DNA of 51,357 nt from a virus. Below the pieces are notes generated by a model. It had not been told where the DNA came from. It saw nothing but the letters and a program-made list of their open reading frames with translations, and did not search any database. This document shows positions 6,870 through 15,477 of this stretch, piece after piece; the stretch's first letter is position 1; each line of letters starts with the position of its first letter. The stretch spans positions 1-51,357 of IMG/VR virus record IMGVR_UViG_3300017697_000021; one strand, given 5' to 3'. Position numbers and translations under genes: made by a program.

Positions 6870-9800
6870 ATGGCAACATTAACAAGTCCAGGCGTAAACG
6901 TTTCAGTAATAGACGAGAGTTTCTATGTACCATCAGATGCAGGTACAACGCCATTAATAATAATTGCATCAGGTCAAGACAAATTAAATGGTGCTGGAGA
7001 CAGTACTGCGTCAGGTACGACAACTGCTAATGCTAATACAGCATTTTTGATCTCATCACAAAGAGAATTAACAGAAACTTTCGGTGATCCAACATTTTAT
7101 ACTGATGCGTCAGGTGGATCTTTGAATGGTTACGAATTAAACGAATACGGTTTACAAGCCGCTTACTCATTCCTTGGCATAGCCAACAAAGCATTTATTT
7201 TGAGAGCAAATGTAAACTTAACAGATTTATTAGGTTCAACATCAGCACCAACAGAAAATCCAGTCGACGGTACATATTGGTTTGATTTAGCTAGTTCAAT
7301 TTATGGACTTTTTGAGTGGTCTAAAACCAATCAATCATTTACAGCAATTACACCTAAACTGATCACTTCAGTTAACGATCTAGTAGGAAATGTTTCTACA
7401 GGTGCACCAAAAACTAATTTTGGTTCTAAGGGTGATTATGCAATCAACACTACAAATGTAACAAATAAAATTTACTTTAAAAATGATACAAATTCTTGGG
7501 TACAAACAGGCTCAACAGCTTGGCACATCAGTCATCCAACAATTGAAGGTACTGCAACATCAGGTACATTAACTAACGGACATTCAATAGAGATCAACGG
7601 CGTGGAAGTAACACTATCAGGTACAACTTTTGCGGCCTTGGCAACTTCAATTGACAACGCAAGTATTCCAGGAGTAACAGCGGCAGTAGACGCAGTATCA
7701 GGCAAACTTGAAATTTATATTAACGGCATTGCGTACACAGACTCAATAGGTGGAAACAATACAATAGTAATTGCAAACAATACAGGAACAATATTAACAA
7801 CTACTGGCATAACGGCAGGAACTTACTCGGGTGTATCTTTTGAACAAGCGGCACACTCTAGCAGACCTACTTGGAAAACAGCTGAAGATGACAGACCAAA
7901 TGGATCATTATGGTTTAAAACAACTTCTCCAAATGCTGGAGCAAATCTTGTTGTTAAATTGTACAGTTCAAGTTCAGCAAGTTTTTCAAATGTAAGCACT
8001 GCTCTTTATACAAATAATCACACTGCAATATTCAACACAGATCCAAGCACAGGAGGTACAGGCATATCAGCAGGTACTCTTTATGCTCAATACAATGTAA
8101 CAGAACAGAATAGAGTCAATGACACAGATGTTACACTAAGAGTTGGAGACTTCCAACTATTTAGATATGAAGGTGGAGAAACCATTGTTCAATCTAAAAC
8201 TGTGTATCCAACAGGACTACAAGGTTCTTTCATAATGGCAGAATCTCTAAAAGGGGTATCGACTTTATCATCAAAAACTGTAACAGTTTCAAACTTAGAC
8301 GGATCAACAGTAGCAGATGCAGAAGACTTTGTATCAGCAGTATCAAGTGCAGGCTTTACAAATGTTGAAGCTTCAATTATTACAACCGGTCAGTACACTG
8401 GTGCCATTGAAATAAAACACAAATTAGGTGGCGAGATTAGAATGTATGATGTTACAAACACTCCATTAGCAACTGCTGGTTTTTCAGCCGCAACTGCTCA
8501 TTCATATGGAACTTTTACAGCAAACAGTTCAACACTGATTGATAACTTGTATGATGTTCCAGCAGGTGCAACAGAAGATTCAACAGCTCTTCCAGCAACT
8601 ATTGTTGCAACAAACTGGAAACGTTTATCATACACAGCATCATTAACTGCTCCAAGCACTGAACCAAGTAACGGCAAATTATGGTACAACACTAATTTAG
8701 ATGCTGACATTATGGAACACGACGGAACAACTTTCAAAGGTTACTTGACAGTAAATGCAAGTACAGATCCAAATGGCCCACAATTTAGTGCCACTGAACC
8801 AACTACACAATCAGATGGAACTGTATTAGCAAACGGTGACTTATGGATTGACACATCAGATTTAGAAAACTATCCACAACTTTACAGATACAACACATCT
8901 GCTACTATAAGTTCAACTAATACATCAAACGGAACAACTGTAACAACAACAGGTGCCGCTTTTGAATTAATTGACAAGTCAGATCAGACCACAGAAGACG
9001 GCGTTATTTTTGCTGATGCTAGATTTCATACTAGAGTTGACAAGGATGCAAATGGCAACACAGGTGCAGGCGAAGGATCATCAATAAAAGATCTTTTAAG
9101 TGATGCTCACTTAGATCCAGATGCTCCAGATCCAGCTACTTTTCCAAAAGGTATATTGTTGTTCAACACAAGAAGATCCGGATACAATGTTAAAGAATAC
9201 AGAAACAATTACGTAACTACTGCCTCTTACCCAGGTTCAGGTTCAACTGGATTAGGTAACGTAAGATTCTCAAATGAATCTGTTGCAGATTACTATCCAG
9301 ACAGATGGGTAACTAAATCTACTAACAATGCCGACGGTTCTGGTACATTTGGTAGAAAAGCACAAAGACAGGTTATTGTAAATCAAATTAAATCAGAAAT
9401 AGATACCAACCAAGCTGTCAGAGAAGACCAAAGAGGCTTCAACGTTATTGCTTGTCCAGGTTATCCTGAAGCGATATCTAACATGATTACATTAAACACA
9501 GACAGAAACAGCACAGCGTTTGTGGTAGGCGACACACCATTTAGACTGGCAGGTACATCTACAGCAGTGAGCAACTGGGCTAACAACTCAGCATCTGCGT
9601 CAAGTGATGGCGAAGACGGACTAGTATCAGCAAGTGACTACCTTGGAGTATTTTATCCATCAGGACTATCAACAGACAACACTGGAGCATCAGTTATTGT
9701 TCCACCAAGTCACATGATACTTAGAACTTTAGCCAACAATGACAACATTGGTTTCCCATGGTTTGCACCAGCAGGAACTAGAAGAGGTATTGTTGACAAC

Positions 9801-10298
9801 GCAACAGCAGTTGGATTTATTGAAGCAAGTACAGGTGAATTTGAAACAATATCACTGACAGAATCAGCAAGAGATGCTCTTCATACTGCCAAAGTAAACC
9901 CGATAACATTCTTCTCAGGAGCAGGCATTGTAAACTTTGGTAACTTGACTAAAGTAGCATCAGCTTCAGCTTTGGACAGAATTAACGTTTCAAGATTAGT
10001 TGTTTTCCTAAGAACACAACTGGACGCTATTGCAAAACCTTTCATCTTTGAACCAAACGATCAACTAACTAGAAATGAAATCAAACAAGCAGTTGAATCA
10101 TTCTTGCTAGAACTTGTAGGTCAAAGAGCATTGTTTGACTTCTTAGTTGTATGTGATGATACCAATAACACAGCAACTAGAATTGACAGAAACGAGTTGT
10201 ATGTGGATATAGCAATCGAACCAGTTAAATCGGTTGAATTTATATACATTCCATTGAGAATTAAAAACACAGGAGAAATTGCAAATTTAGGGAACTAA
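6870..10298 (+). CDS. 18: Tail sheath protein gp18, greatly expanded
   Basis: 1142 aa, against 659 aa for T4 gp18. The N-terminus (MATLTSPGVNVSVIDESF) and the C-terminal ~350 residues (RGFNVIACPGYPEAISNMI, VPPSHMILRTLA, FVVCDDTNN-type and VEFIYIPLRIKNTGEIA segments) are clear contractile sheath. Sheath subunits stack around the tail tube and contract to drive it into the cell. The extra ~480 residues fall between about residues 120 and 760 and contain four related P/A-x-NG-x-LW-type segments (GTYWFDL ~134, GSLWFKT ~345, GKLWYNT ~602, GDLWIDT ~656) among Ser/Thr/Asn-rich sequence. Such an insertion would sit on the outer face. A strong ribosome site AAGGAG precedes it. Confidence 0.93.
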   Translation: MATLTSPGVNVSVIDESFYVPSDAGTTPLIIIASGQDKLNGAGDSTASGTTTANANTAFLISSQRELTETFGDPTFYTDASGGSLNGYELNEYGLQAAYSFLGIANKAFILRANVNLTDLLGSTSAPTENPVDGTYWFDLASSIYGLFEWSKTNQSFTAITPKLITSVNDLVGNVSTGAPKTNFGSKGDYAINTTNVTNKIYFKNDTNSWVQTGSTAWHISHPTIEGTATSGTLTNGHSIEINGVEVTLSGTTFAALATSIDNASIPGVTAAVDAVSGKLEIYINGIAYTDSIGGNNTIVIANNTGTILTTTGITAGTYSGVSFEQAAHSSRPTWKTAEDDRPNGSLWFKTTSPNAGANLVVKLYSSSSASFSNVSTALYTNNHTAIFNTDPSTGGTGISAGTLYAQYNVTEQNRVNDTDVTLRVGDFQLFRYEGGETIVQSKTVYPTGLQGSFIMAESLKGVSTLSSKTVTVSNLDGSTVADAEDFVSAVSSAGFTNVEASIITTGQYTGAIEIKHKLGGEIRMYDVTNTPLATAGFSAATAHSYGTFTANSSTLIDNLYDVPAGATEDSTALPATIVATNWKRLSYTASLTAPSTEPSNGKLWYNTNLDADIMEHDGTTFKGYLTVNASTDPNGPQFSATEPTTQSDGTVLANGDLWIDTSDLENYPQLYRYNTSATISSTNTSNGTTVTTTGAAFELIDKSDQTTEDGVIFADARFHTRVDKDANGNTGAGEGSSIKDLLSDAHLDPDAPDPATFPKGILLFNTRRSGYNVKEYRNNYVTTASYPGSGSTGLGNVRFSNESVADYYPDRWVTKSTNNADGSGTFGRKAQRQVIVNQIKSEIDTNQAVREDQRGFNVIACPGYPEAISNMITLNTDRNSTAFVVGDTPFRLAGTSTAVSNWANNSASASSDGEDGLVSASDYLGVFYPSGLSTDNTGASVIVPPSHMILRTLANNDNIGFPWFAPAGTRRGIVDNATAVGFIEASTGEFETISLTESARDALHTAKVNPITFFSGAGIVNFGNLTKVASASALDRINVSRLVVFLRTQLDAIAKPFIFEPNDQLTRNEIKQAVESFLLELVGQRALFDFLVVCDDTNNTATRIDRNELYVDIAIEPVKSVEFIYIPLRIKNTGEIANLGN

Positions 10299-10305
10299 TT
10301 TTTGG

Positions 10306-10313
10306 AATAAATA
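10306..10313 (+). promoter_or_regulatory. Late promoter-like AATAAATA for gp19
   Basis: AATAAATA directly after the gp18 stop, followed by the Shine-Dalgarno TAGGAG (10315-10320) and ATG 10327. It would give gp19 its own short transcript ending at the 10975-11002 terminator. Confidence 0.6.
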
Positions 10314-10326
10314 ATAGGAGAAACAT

Positions 10327-10953
10327 ATGGCTATATCAACATTATCGAAATTTACAGTCCCTTTATCAAATGATCAAAGTTCAGCATCACAAGGCTTGTT
10401 GATGCCAAAATTACAATATCGTTTTAGAGTGGTATTGGAAAACTTTGGAGTATCAACTCCAAGATCAGAATTGACCAAACAAGTTGTTGATTGTTCAAGA
10501 CCAAATTTAACGTTTGACAACGTAACACTTGATGTGTACAACTCAAAAGTTTATATGGCTGGCAAACACACTTGGGATCCAATAACAATTACAGTAAGAG
10601 ATGACGTCAACAACGCAGTTACCAAACTGGTTGGTGAACAAGTTCAGAAACAATTTGATTTCTTTGAACAAGCATCTGCTGTATCTGGTATTGACTACAA
10701 ATTTACAACGAGAATTGAAATGCTTGACGGTGGTAATGGTGCTTCAACTCCAAATGTATTAGAAACATTTGAATTATATGGAGCATTTATTGAGTCAGTG
10801 AACTACAACACTCTAGCTTATGCTACATCAGACCCAGTTACAATCACAATGAATTTAAGATACGACAACGCAATCCAAACTCCACAAGGTACAGGAATTG
10901 GCACAGCAGTTACAAGAACTATTGGAACTCTAGCAACAGGCGGCGGTATCTAA
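10327..10953 (+). CDS. 19: Tail tube protein gp19
   Basis: 208 aa, close to marine T4-like gp19 and a little longer than T4 gp19 (163 aa). It begins MAISTLSKFTVPLSND and has the tube-protein pattern: LQYRFRVVLENFG, SELTKQVVDCSRPNLTFD, VYMAGKHTWDPITITVRDD and SDPVTITMNLRYDNAIQT. gp19 hexamers stack to form the rigid tube through which DNA passes. It lies 28 nt after gp18 with its own ribosome site, as in T4, and is followed by a strong intrinsic terminator. Confidence 0.93.
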   Translation: MAISTLSKFTVPLSNDQSSASQGLLMPKLQYRFRVVLENFGVSTPRSELTKQVVDCSRPNLTFDNVTLDVYNSKVYMAGKHTWDPITITVRDDVNNAVTKLVGEQVQKQFDFFEQASAVSGIDYKFTTRIEMLDGGNGASTPNVLETFELYGAFIESVNYNTLAYATSDPVTITMNLRYDNAIQTPQGTGIGTAVTRTIGTLATGGGI

Positions 10954-10974
10954 GGATTCGCATTTATAATATTC

Positions 10975-11002
10975 AAAAAGCGCCTTTAACGGCGCTTTTT
11001 TT
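10975..11002 (+). terminator. Rho-independent terminator after gp19
   Basis: Inverted repeat AAAAAGCGCC / GGCGCTTTTT with a 6-nt TTTAAC loop, followed by further T residues. The G+C core and U-tract are typical. The arms form a symmetric A/U-flanked stem, so it may also act from the minus strand, though no minus gene needs it. It separates gp19 from the tail-tube-like gene, whose promoter begins 6 nt later. Confidence 0.9.
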
Positions 11003-11007
11003 ATGGC

Positions 11008-11015
11008 CATAAATA
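11008..11015 (+). promoter_or_regulatory. Late promoter-like CATAAATA for 11022 gene
   Basis: CATAAATA immediately after the gp19 terminator. Its last A lies 6 nt before ATG 11022, so transcription would start at or next to the start codon. Confidence 0.65.
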
Positions 11016-11021
11016 TGTAGT

Positions 11022-12419
11022 ATGCCATCGATTAATAATTTTTTAAATGCATTTTCAAATGGCCTTCCAGGCATGAAGGATTATCGTCATGCGAGTCGGC
11101 TGTACCTAGATGACAACTACAAACTATTACCCAAACAAAAATTCTTATTTCATGTGGTTTTTGACATAGATAATTCTATTCCAATAAGAAGATTTACAAA
11201 CAATGAACGATTAGAATTAAACATGTTGGTTAAAACTGCTGACCTCCCCAAGTACAACATGAACGTGGAAGAAAAACAGCAGTACAACAAAAAAACATAC
11301 GTGGCTACTAGAATCAGTTACGAACCAATTAACATTACTTTTCATGATGATCATGCTGACACTGTGAACGCTTTCTGGAAAGCCTACTACGAATACAACA
11401 TTTCTGACTCATTGACTGTGAATCCTAGTGTGGCAGGATTCAACACACAGGGTAACATGTATGACGAAAAACCAAATGTTACACAGTATGGTATGGACAA
11501 TGCTCAACAAGAAAAGGAACCTTTCTTAAAAAATATACAAATTTTTACTCTGCACAAACAGAGATTTACATCATTTACTTTGGTTAATCCTGTGATAGGG
11601 TCATGGTCACATGACAACCTAGACCAAGCAGACGGTCAAGGCATCATGCAAAACAATATGCAAGTGTTCTATGAAACTGTTCTATATGGAGCAGGTAGAG
11701 TCAAAAACGACATTCCTGGATTTGCCACCATACACTATGACCTAGAACCATCTCCTCTGTCAGTGTTGGGAGGTGGAACAACTTCTATATTTGGCCCAGG
11801 CGGTATCGTTGATGGTATCGGCAGTGTGATAGGTGATATCCAAAGAGGTGAATTTAGTGTTGCAACTATATTAAGAGGTATCAACACATACAACAATGCT
11901 AAAAAAATTAAAGCCAAAGATGCAGTCAAAGAAGAACTAAAAGGAATTGTCAAAGAAGGAGTACTGGACATTGGCAAACAGGCAGGCACCATTACAAATC
12001 CTGTAGGAAACTTTGCTATAGGAAATGCGGCGGTGACAGCAGTAGCGGCCGGTGCAGTATTGGCAACAGCCAAAGGATACAAAGACAGTAAAAGCAATCA
12101 GAATTCTGTAGCAATTAATAATACTGTAGCCCAATACACTGAAATACTTTCGCCCACTGAATCCCTTAATCTTGTGACCGCAAACACTGTGGCCAAAGAC
12201 CGGGTAGCATCTGCTCTGTACTATCAAATTGTTGGATCTAGAAACGGACAAACCATTGCTGAAAGTGATGTAGCTTATGCGGCATTGACCGACAATGAAA
12301 AAAGTGTTTACAGAGACAAGGTGACTGCGGAAATTAAGACTTTGGTAGCAGATGGATATATAAAAATAAACAGAACCACACAAGATGTAAGTGTAGTGGT
12401 TGAGAAAGCAAATATATAA
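11022..12419 (+). CDS. Tail-tube-fold virion protein (gp54/gp48-like candidate)
   Basis: 465 aa. The N-terminal ~240 residues resemble an elongated gp19-type tube domain: KQKFLFHVVFDIDNS, LNMLVKTADLPKYNMNV, ISYEPINITFHDDHADTV, then FTLVNPVIGSWSHDNL and MQVFYETVLYGAGRV. The C-terminal half is Gly/Ala-rich (GGGTTSIFGPGGIVDGIG, then AVTAVAAGAVLATAKGYK) and ends in a helical segment. A tube-like domain plus a Gly/Ser-rich tail is the layout of T4 gp54, the baseplate initiator of tube polymerisation, so a tube-start or tube-end role is plausible but not shown. No Shine-Dalgarno site; promoter and start nearly touch. Confidence 0.6.
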   Translation: MPSINNFLNAFSNGLPGMKDYRHASRLYLDDNYKLLPKQKFLFHVVFDIDNSIPIRRFTNNERLELNMLVKTADLPKYNMNVEEKQQYNKKTYVATRISYEPINITFHDDHADTVNAFWKAYYEYNISDSLTVNPSVAGFNTQGNMYDEKPNVTQYGMDNAQQEKEPFLKNIQIFTLHKQRFTSFTLVNPVIGSWSHDNLDQADGQGIMQNNMQVFYETVLYGAGRVKNDIPGFATIHYDLEPSPLSVLGGGTTSIFGPGGIVDGIGSVIGDIQRGEFSVATILRGINTYNNAKKIKAKDAVKEELKGIVKEGVLDIGKQAGTITNPVGNFAIGNAAVTAVAAGAVLATAKGYKDSKSNQNSVAINNTVAQYTEILSPTESLNLVTANTVAKDRVASALYYQIVGSRNGQTIAESDVAYAALTDNEKSVYRDKVTAEIKTLVADGYIKINRTTQDVSVVVEKANI

Positions 12420-12796
12420 TGGCTGAATTTTATTCAAATTTACCCCAAAAAATTAAAGACAATTTGCAGAAGACTGCTGACCGTCTTGTAAACGAAAATT
12501 ATGAAGAAGGATTTGAATTTGCCCAAAACGATTATGATGTGACTGTCGGATTTTTTGTTAAGAGAGGATTTTCAAGACAACCAGCAGAAGACACAGCTTA
12601 TATAATATTACAACAGGCTAAAATTGATTCAGTTCCAATTGGAAAAATTTTAGATCAATTAACCTACGCCAATCCATCACAACTATCAGAATTGATAGCA
12701 ACCATCCTTAATGCTAACAGGTACAAATCTAGCAGACTAGGAGTAAAGAACGCTAGAGCTGTCAAAGACGTTGTATCAAGAAACATAGTAGACTAA
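12419..12796 (+). CDS. Conserved-looking small protein, unknown (125 aa)
   Basis: 125 aa, predicted mostly helical and soluble (QKIKDNLQKTADRLVNENYE, FFVKRGFSRQPAEDTAYIIL, SQLSELIATILNANRYKSS). No catalytic motif or membrane segment is visible. Its start codon shares a base with the preceding stop (TAATG) and its own stop shares a base with the gp4 start, so it is translationally coupled to both. It therefore probably acts in tail or head assembly. I do not recognise the family. Confidence 0.7.
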   Translation: MAEFYSNLPQKIKDNLQKTADRLVNENYEEGFEFAQNDYDVTVGFFVKRGFSRQPAEDTAYIILQQAKIDSVPIGKILDQLTYANPSQLSELIATILNANRYKSSRLGVKNARAVKDVVSRNIVD

Positions 12797-13239
12797 TGAC
12801 ATTACCAAGATTCGCCCGTGGCAAATTCTCTCCGAAGAATCCTGCCAAATATGTTGGAACAAAAACAGCAATGTACAGAAGTAGTTGGGAACATTCTTTT
12901 ATGCGATTGTGCGACGAACATCCTAATGTGCACCAATGGGCATCAGAATCTATAAGAATTCCTTATAGGCATCCATTGACAGGCAAATACACTATGTACG
13001 TGCCAGATTTTTTTATTGTGTACATGGACAAAGATGGAGCGAAACACGCCGAGATAGTAGAGGTCAAACCCATGAGCCAAACCACCATGGAGGCGGCTGG
13101 ACGAAGTCAGGGTAAACAGAAACAAGTAATAATAAATCATGCCAAATGGGAGGCCGCGAATGCCTACGCTCGACAAAGAAGAATTAAGTTTAGAGTGGTT
13201 TCAGAAGAGCAACTGTTCCATAAAGGCACACGTAAGTAA
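12796..13239 (+). CDS. 4: Head completion protein gp4
   Basis: 147 aa, matching T4 gp4 in size and pattern: NPAKYVGTKTAMYRSSWEHS, FMRLCDEHPNVHQWASES, IRIPYRHPLTGKY, YVPDFFIVYMDKDG and EIVEVKPMSQT. The E-x-K of VEVKP together with the PDF aspartate and the upstream Glu fits the TnsA-like nuclease fold assigned to this family. gp4 (with gp2 and gp50) completes and stabilises filled heads before tail attachment. It is tightly coupled to the preceding gene. Confidence 0.85.
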   Translation: MTLPRFARGKFSPKNPAKYVGTKTAMYRSSWEHSFMRLCDEHPNVHQWASESIRIPYRHPLTGKYTMYVPDFFIVYMDKDGAKHAEIVEVKPMSQTTMEAAGRSQGKQKQVIINHAKWEAANAYARQRRIKFRVVSEEQLFHKGTRK

Positions 13240-13242
13240 ATA
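13235..13242 (+). promoter_or_regulatory. Late promoter-like AGTAAATA for gp16-like gene
   Basis: AGTAAATA overlapping the gp4 stop codon; its last A is 4 nt before ATG 13247. Confidence 0.5.
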
Positions 13243-13246
13243 AAAC

Positions 13247-13777
13247 ATGACCAAGAAACTAGAAGACATCCTCAATTTACCAAACGTTAAAGAAGCATTC
13301 AAAAAGGTAGATAAAAGTGAGAAAGATAAGAAACTAAAAGAGACTGCCAACGGAGGTCCAGCACCTAAAAACTTAGACCCACAGACTCAAAAGAACTTAC
13401 AGAAGAGCTATGCTGAATTTGACAAGATAGCGGCATCATTACCACAGGTAAAAGGATTGGGAGAGCTGTCAGACCTAGAGTTAGACAAACTGGCCATGGA
13501 AGCGGAAGAGAGTTACAAGAATTTAATGGACCTAGGAATGAACGTGGACTCACGTTATTCAGGTAGAATTTTTGAGGTTGCTAGTTCCATGTTAAGGAAT
13601 GCCATAGACGCAAAAGGCTCTAAAATAGATAAAAAACTAAAGATGGTGGAACTACAACTTAAGAAACTAAAACTAGACAAAGATGGGTCAGATGACAATA
13701 ACGAAGCAATTGACAGCGAGGGTACTATTATCACAGACCGTAATGAATTGATGCGTAAACTAATGAGAAAAGACTAA
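13247..13777 (+). CDS. 16: Terminase small subunit gp16-like
   Basis: 176 aa. The middle and C-terminal parts fit the T4 gp16 layout: an acidic LSDLELDKLAMEAEESYKNL stretch, SRYSGRIFEVASSMLRNAID and a long helix KIDKKLKMVELQLKKLKLD ending before a short basic tail (NELMRKLMRKD). gp16 oligomers recognise the DNA end or pac region and stimulate gp17 ATPase. The N-terminus is highly charged, with many lysines. In T4, gp16 immediately precedes gp17; here two acidic genes lie between them. Assignment rests on pattern and neighbourhood, without a diagnostic motif. It starts at ATG 13247, 4 nt after a late-promoter-like element. Confidence 0.7.
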   Translation: MTKKLEDILNLPNVKEAFKKVDKSEKDKKLKETANGGPAPKNLDPQTQKNLQKSYAEFDKIAASLPQVKGLGELSDLELDKLAMEAEESYKNLMDLGMNVDSRYSGRIFEVASSMLRNAIDAKGSKIDKKLKMVELQLKKLKLDKDGSDDNNEAIDSEGTIITDRNELMRKLMRKD

Positions 13778-13780
13778 ATA
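13773..13780 (+). promoter_or_regulatory. Late promoter-like ACTAAATA for 13789 gene
   Basis: ACTAAATA overlapping the stop codon of the gp16-like gene; its last A is 8 nt before ATG 13789. Confidence 0.5.
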
Positions 13781-13788
13781 ATAGCACA

Positions 13789-14442
13789 ATGGGTGATTTT
13801 ACAAAGTATCTAACAGAATCTACAAAGCAATACGACTATCGTATCAAGATAGCTGGTGATATTGACAAGGGTTTTGGATCTTCTTTAGAAACAGCACTAC
13901 AAAAATTTGAAGTAGTAAAATTATCAGCAGGTAAAAGTTCCCCTATTCAAGAAACACCACTGGACTTTCCATATCTTAAAAACACAAACGTAACTATTTT
14001 TGAACTAGCAACACACTATCCGGTATCTGCATTTGAACTAGCAGAGTATATTGCTAACCAAATGGATATCACTAAAGACAGAATCGTTGTGAGAAAACCA
14101 GGTGAACCCACAGAAGAATATCAAGCAGATATGAATGTTAAAAAAGACGAATCAGAATTCAAATCAGTTTTACAAGATTTAGAATACAAAGATGCTCCAG
14201 AAGTGCCAAAAGAAAAAGAGTTTGGTGACAAAGCAAATACTTCATTATTAAAAGAATTATTAAAAGACCGAGAAGAAAAATTTGAAGTTTCTAAAGGAAC
14301 AGATAACAAAACACAAGAAATCATGGCAACAGCAACAGACACAAAAACAGGATCACCGATACACACAGGCAAGGCGCCAGTGAAAGGAAATCCAGACCCA
14401 ATAACACATTATAAATTTAAATCAATAGGAGCAAAAGCATAA
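13789..14442 (+). CDS. Acidic protein between gp16 and gp17, unknown (217 aa)
   Basis: 217 aa. The first ~110 residues look folded (YDYRIKIAGDIDKGFGSSLE, NTNVTIFELATHYPVSAFEL, YIANQMDITKDRIVVRKPGE). The remainder is charged and probably disordered, ending TGKAPVKGNPDPITHYKFK. The alternating strand/helix pattern, with paired antiparallel strands, suggests a small alpha-beta domain. Its location inside the packaging operon and late promoter point to a virion or packaging role. Its stop overlaps the next start by one base. Family not recognised. Confidence 0.7.
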   Translation: MGDFTKYLTESTKQYDYRIKIAGDIDKGFGSSLETALQKFEVVKLSAGKSSPIQETPLDFPYLKNTNVTIFELATHYPVSAFELAEYIANQMDITKDRIVVRKPGEPTEEYQADMNVKKDESEFKSVLQDLEYKDAPEVPKEKEFGDKANTSLLKELLKDREEKFEVSKGTDNKTQEIMATATDTKTGSPIHTGKAPVKGNPDPITHYKFKSIGAKA

Positions 14443-15440
14443 TGGAATTCGTTGACATACTAGCAAAATTAAGAGAATATGAAAAACAAGGACACAGTGT
14501 TGGAGATGCAATCAAAGGTGCTGAAATGACACAACCTAAAGTAGATGAAGTTGGTGGTATGAGTGACGTTCATATTGGTGCTCAAGAACACATAGGAAAT
14601 TATGTTGATGACAACGGCGATCTTAAAATGCCAAAAGCAGATGTAATGAAAGCAATGGCCTCAGAAAAATTAAAAGCAACTTTTCCACAAAGTTATGAAA
14701 TAGAAACTGCAATGAAAATGGTTGATGAAAAATTTGATGACATGGGAAAAGCAGTTGAAGAAACTGTAGAACCAACTGTCGAAACAAAAGCAAAACCAGA
14801 TTTTCTTGACATGGACAAAGACGGCAACAAAACAGAGCCAATGAAAAAAGCGGTAAAGGACAAAGAAATGAAAAAAGAAACAGTAAAAGAAGCTATACAA
14901 ATGTCAGCAGATACTCCAGAAGAAGGAAATATGTTAATGCAAATTTTAAAATTAGCAGGTGTACGACCAGTTGATGCTAAAATGTTAGGTATGGAACCTG
15001 AACAAGATATGGAACCTAAACACGATATGGATCATGGAGATGATGCTATGGGCAAAATGCAAATGGCTAAAATGAGAGACATGATGGTTGTTCCGCAAGA
15101 AGAAAAAACGGCTGAAACTTTTGCTAACGAACCAGAAGAAAAAGTTCAAGACACAGACACGTTAGTTAATTTTCATTCCGGCGGATTGAACAGACAGAAA
15201 AGTCAAGTTGCAAAAGGTCATCCAGGTGACAACGAATTGGCCGCTGAAGATTTAGCAAAAAGTTTAACAGCACAGTATGAAAGTTTCAAAAAAACTTACC
15301 AAACAGAAGCTAAAAAACAATCACCTTATGCAATTGGTATGGCTCAAGCAATGAAATCAACTGGTGATAAGCCACCTTTAGAGAAGAGCACAATTAAAAA
15401 AGCTCACGGAATTGCTGACAAAATCAAAAGCAAAAAGTAA
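14442..15440 (+). CDS. Acidic, Met/Lys-rich protein, unknown (332 aa)
   Basis: 332 aa, low complexity and strongly charged. It starts with a helix (MEFVDILAKLREYEKQGHSV). A DMDKDGNKTEPM segment near residue 123 resembles the calcium loop of an EF hand (DxDxDG-like), and a Met/Asp/His-rich stretch (GMEPEQDMEPKHDMDHGDDA) lies near residue 183. The C-terminus is helical and basic (YAIGMAQAMKSTGDKPPLEK, then IKKAHGIADKIKSKK). No enzyme motif. It is coupled to the upstream gene and lies before gp17. A head-associated or internal virion protein is possible but unproved. Confidence 0.7.
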   Translation: MEFVDILAKLREYEKQGHSVGDAIKGAEMTQPKVDEVGGMSDVHIGAQEHIGNYVDDNGDLKMPKADVMKAMASEKLKATFPQSYEIETAMKMVDEKFDDMGKAVEETVEPTVETKAKPDFLDMDKDGNKTEPMKKAVKDKEMKKETVKEAIQMSADTPEEGNMLMQILKLAGVRPVDAKMLGMEPEQDMEPKHDMDHGDDAMGKMQMAKMRDMMVVPQEEKTAETFANEPEEKVQDTDTLVNFHSGGLNRQKSQVAKGHPGDNELAAEDLAKSLTAQYESFKKTYQTEAKKQSPYAIGMAQAMKSTGDKPPLEKSTIKKAHGIADKIKSKK

Positions 15441-15462
15441 TACTTTAGCACCTCACTTATAG

Positions 15463-15470
15463 CGTAAATA
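15463..15470 (+). promoter_or_regulatory. Late promoter-like CGTAAATA for gp17
   Basis: CGTAAATA, last A 7 nt before ATG 15478, in the 37-nt gap before the terminase gene. No Shine-Dalgarno site is seen in that gap. Confidence 0.55.
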
Positions 15471-15477
15471 CATTACT

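Noticed and set aside
6748-7023. N-terminal extension of the HNH gene antisense to the sheath gene
   Set aside because: It is open only by chance opposite the sheath start; ATG 6747 has a promoter-like box at the usual distance and the zinc/HNH part begins right after it.
11735-12437. Antisense open frames opposite the tail-tube-like gene
   Set aside because: No start signals or recognisable protein pattern; shadows of the plus-strand gene.
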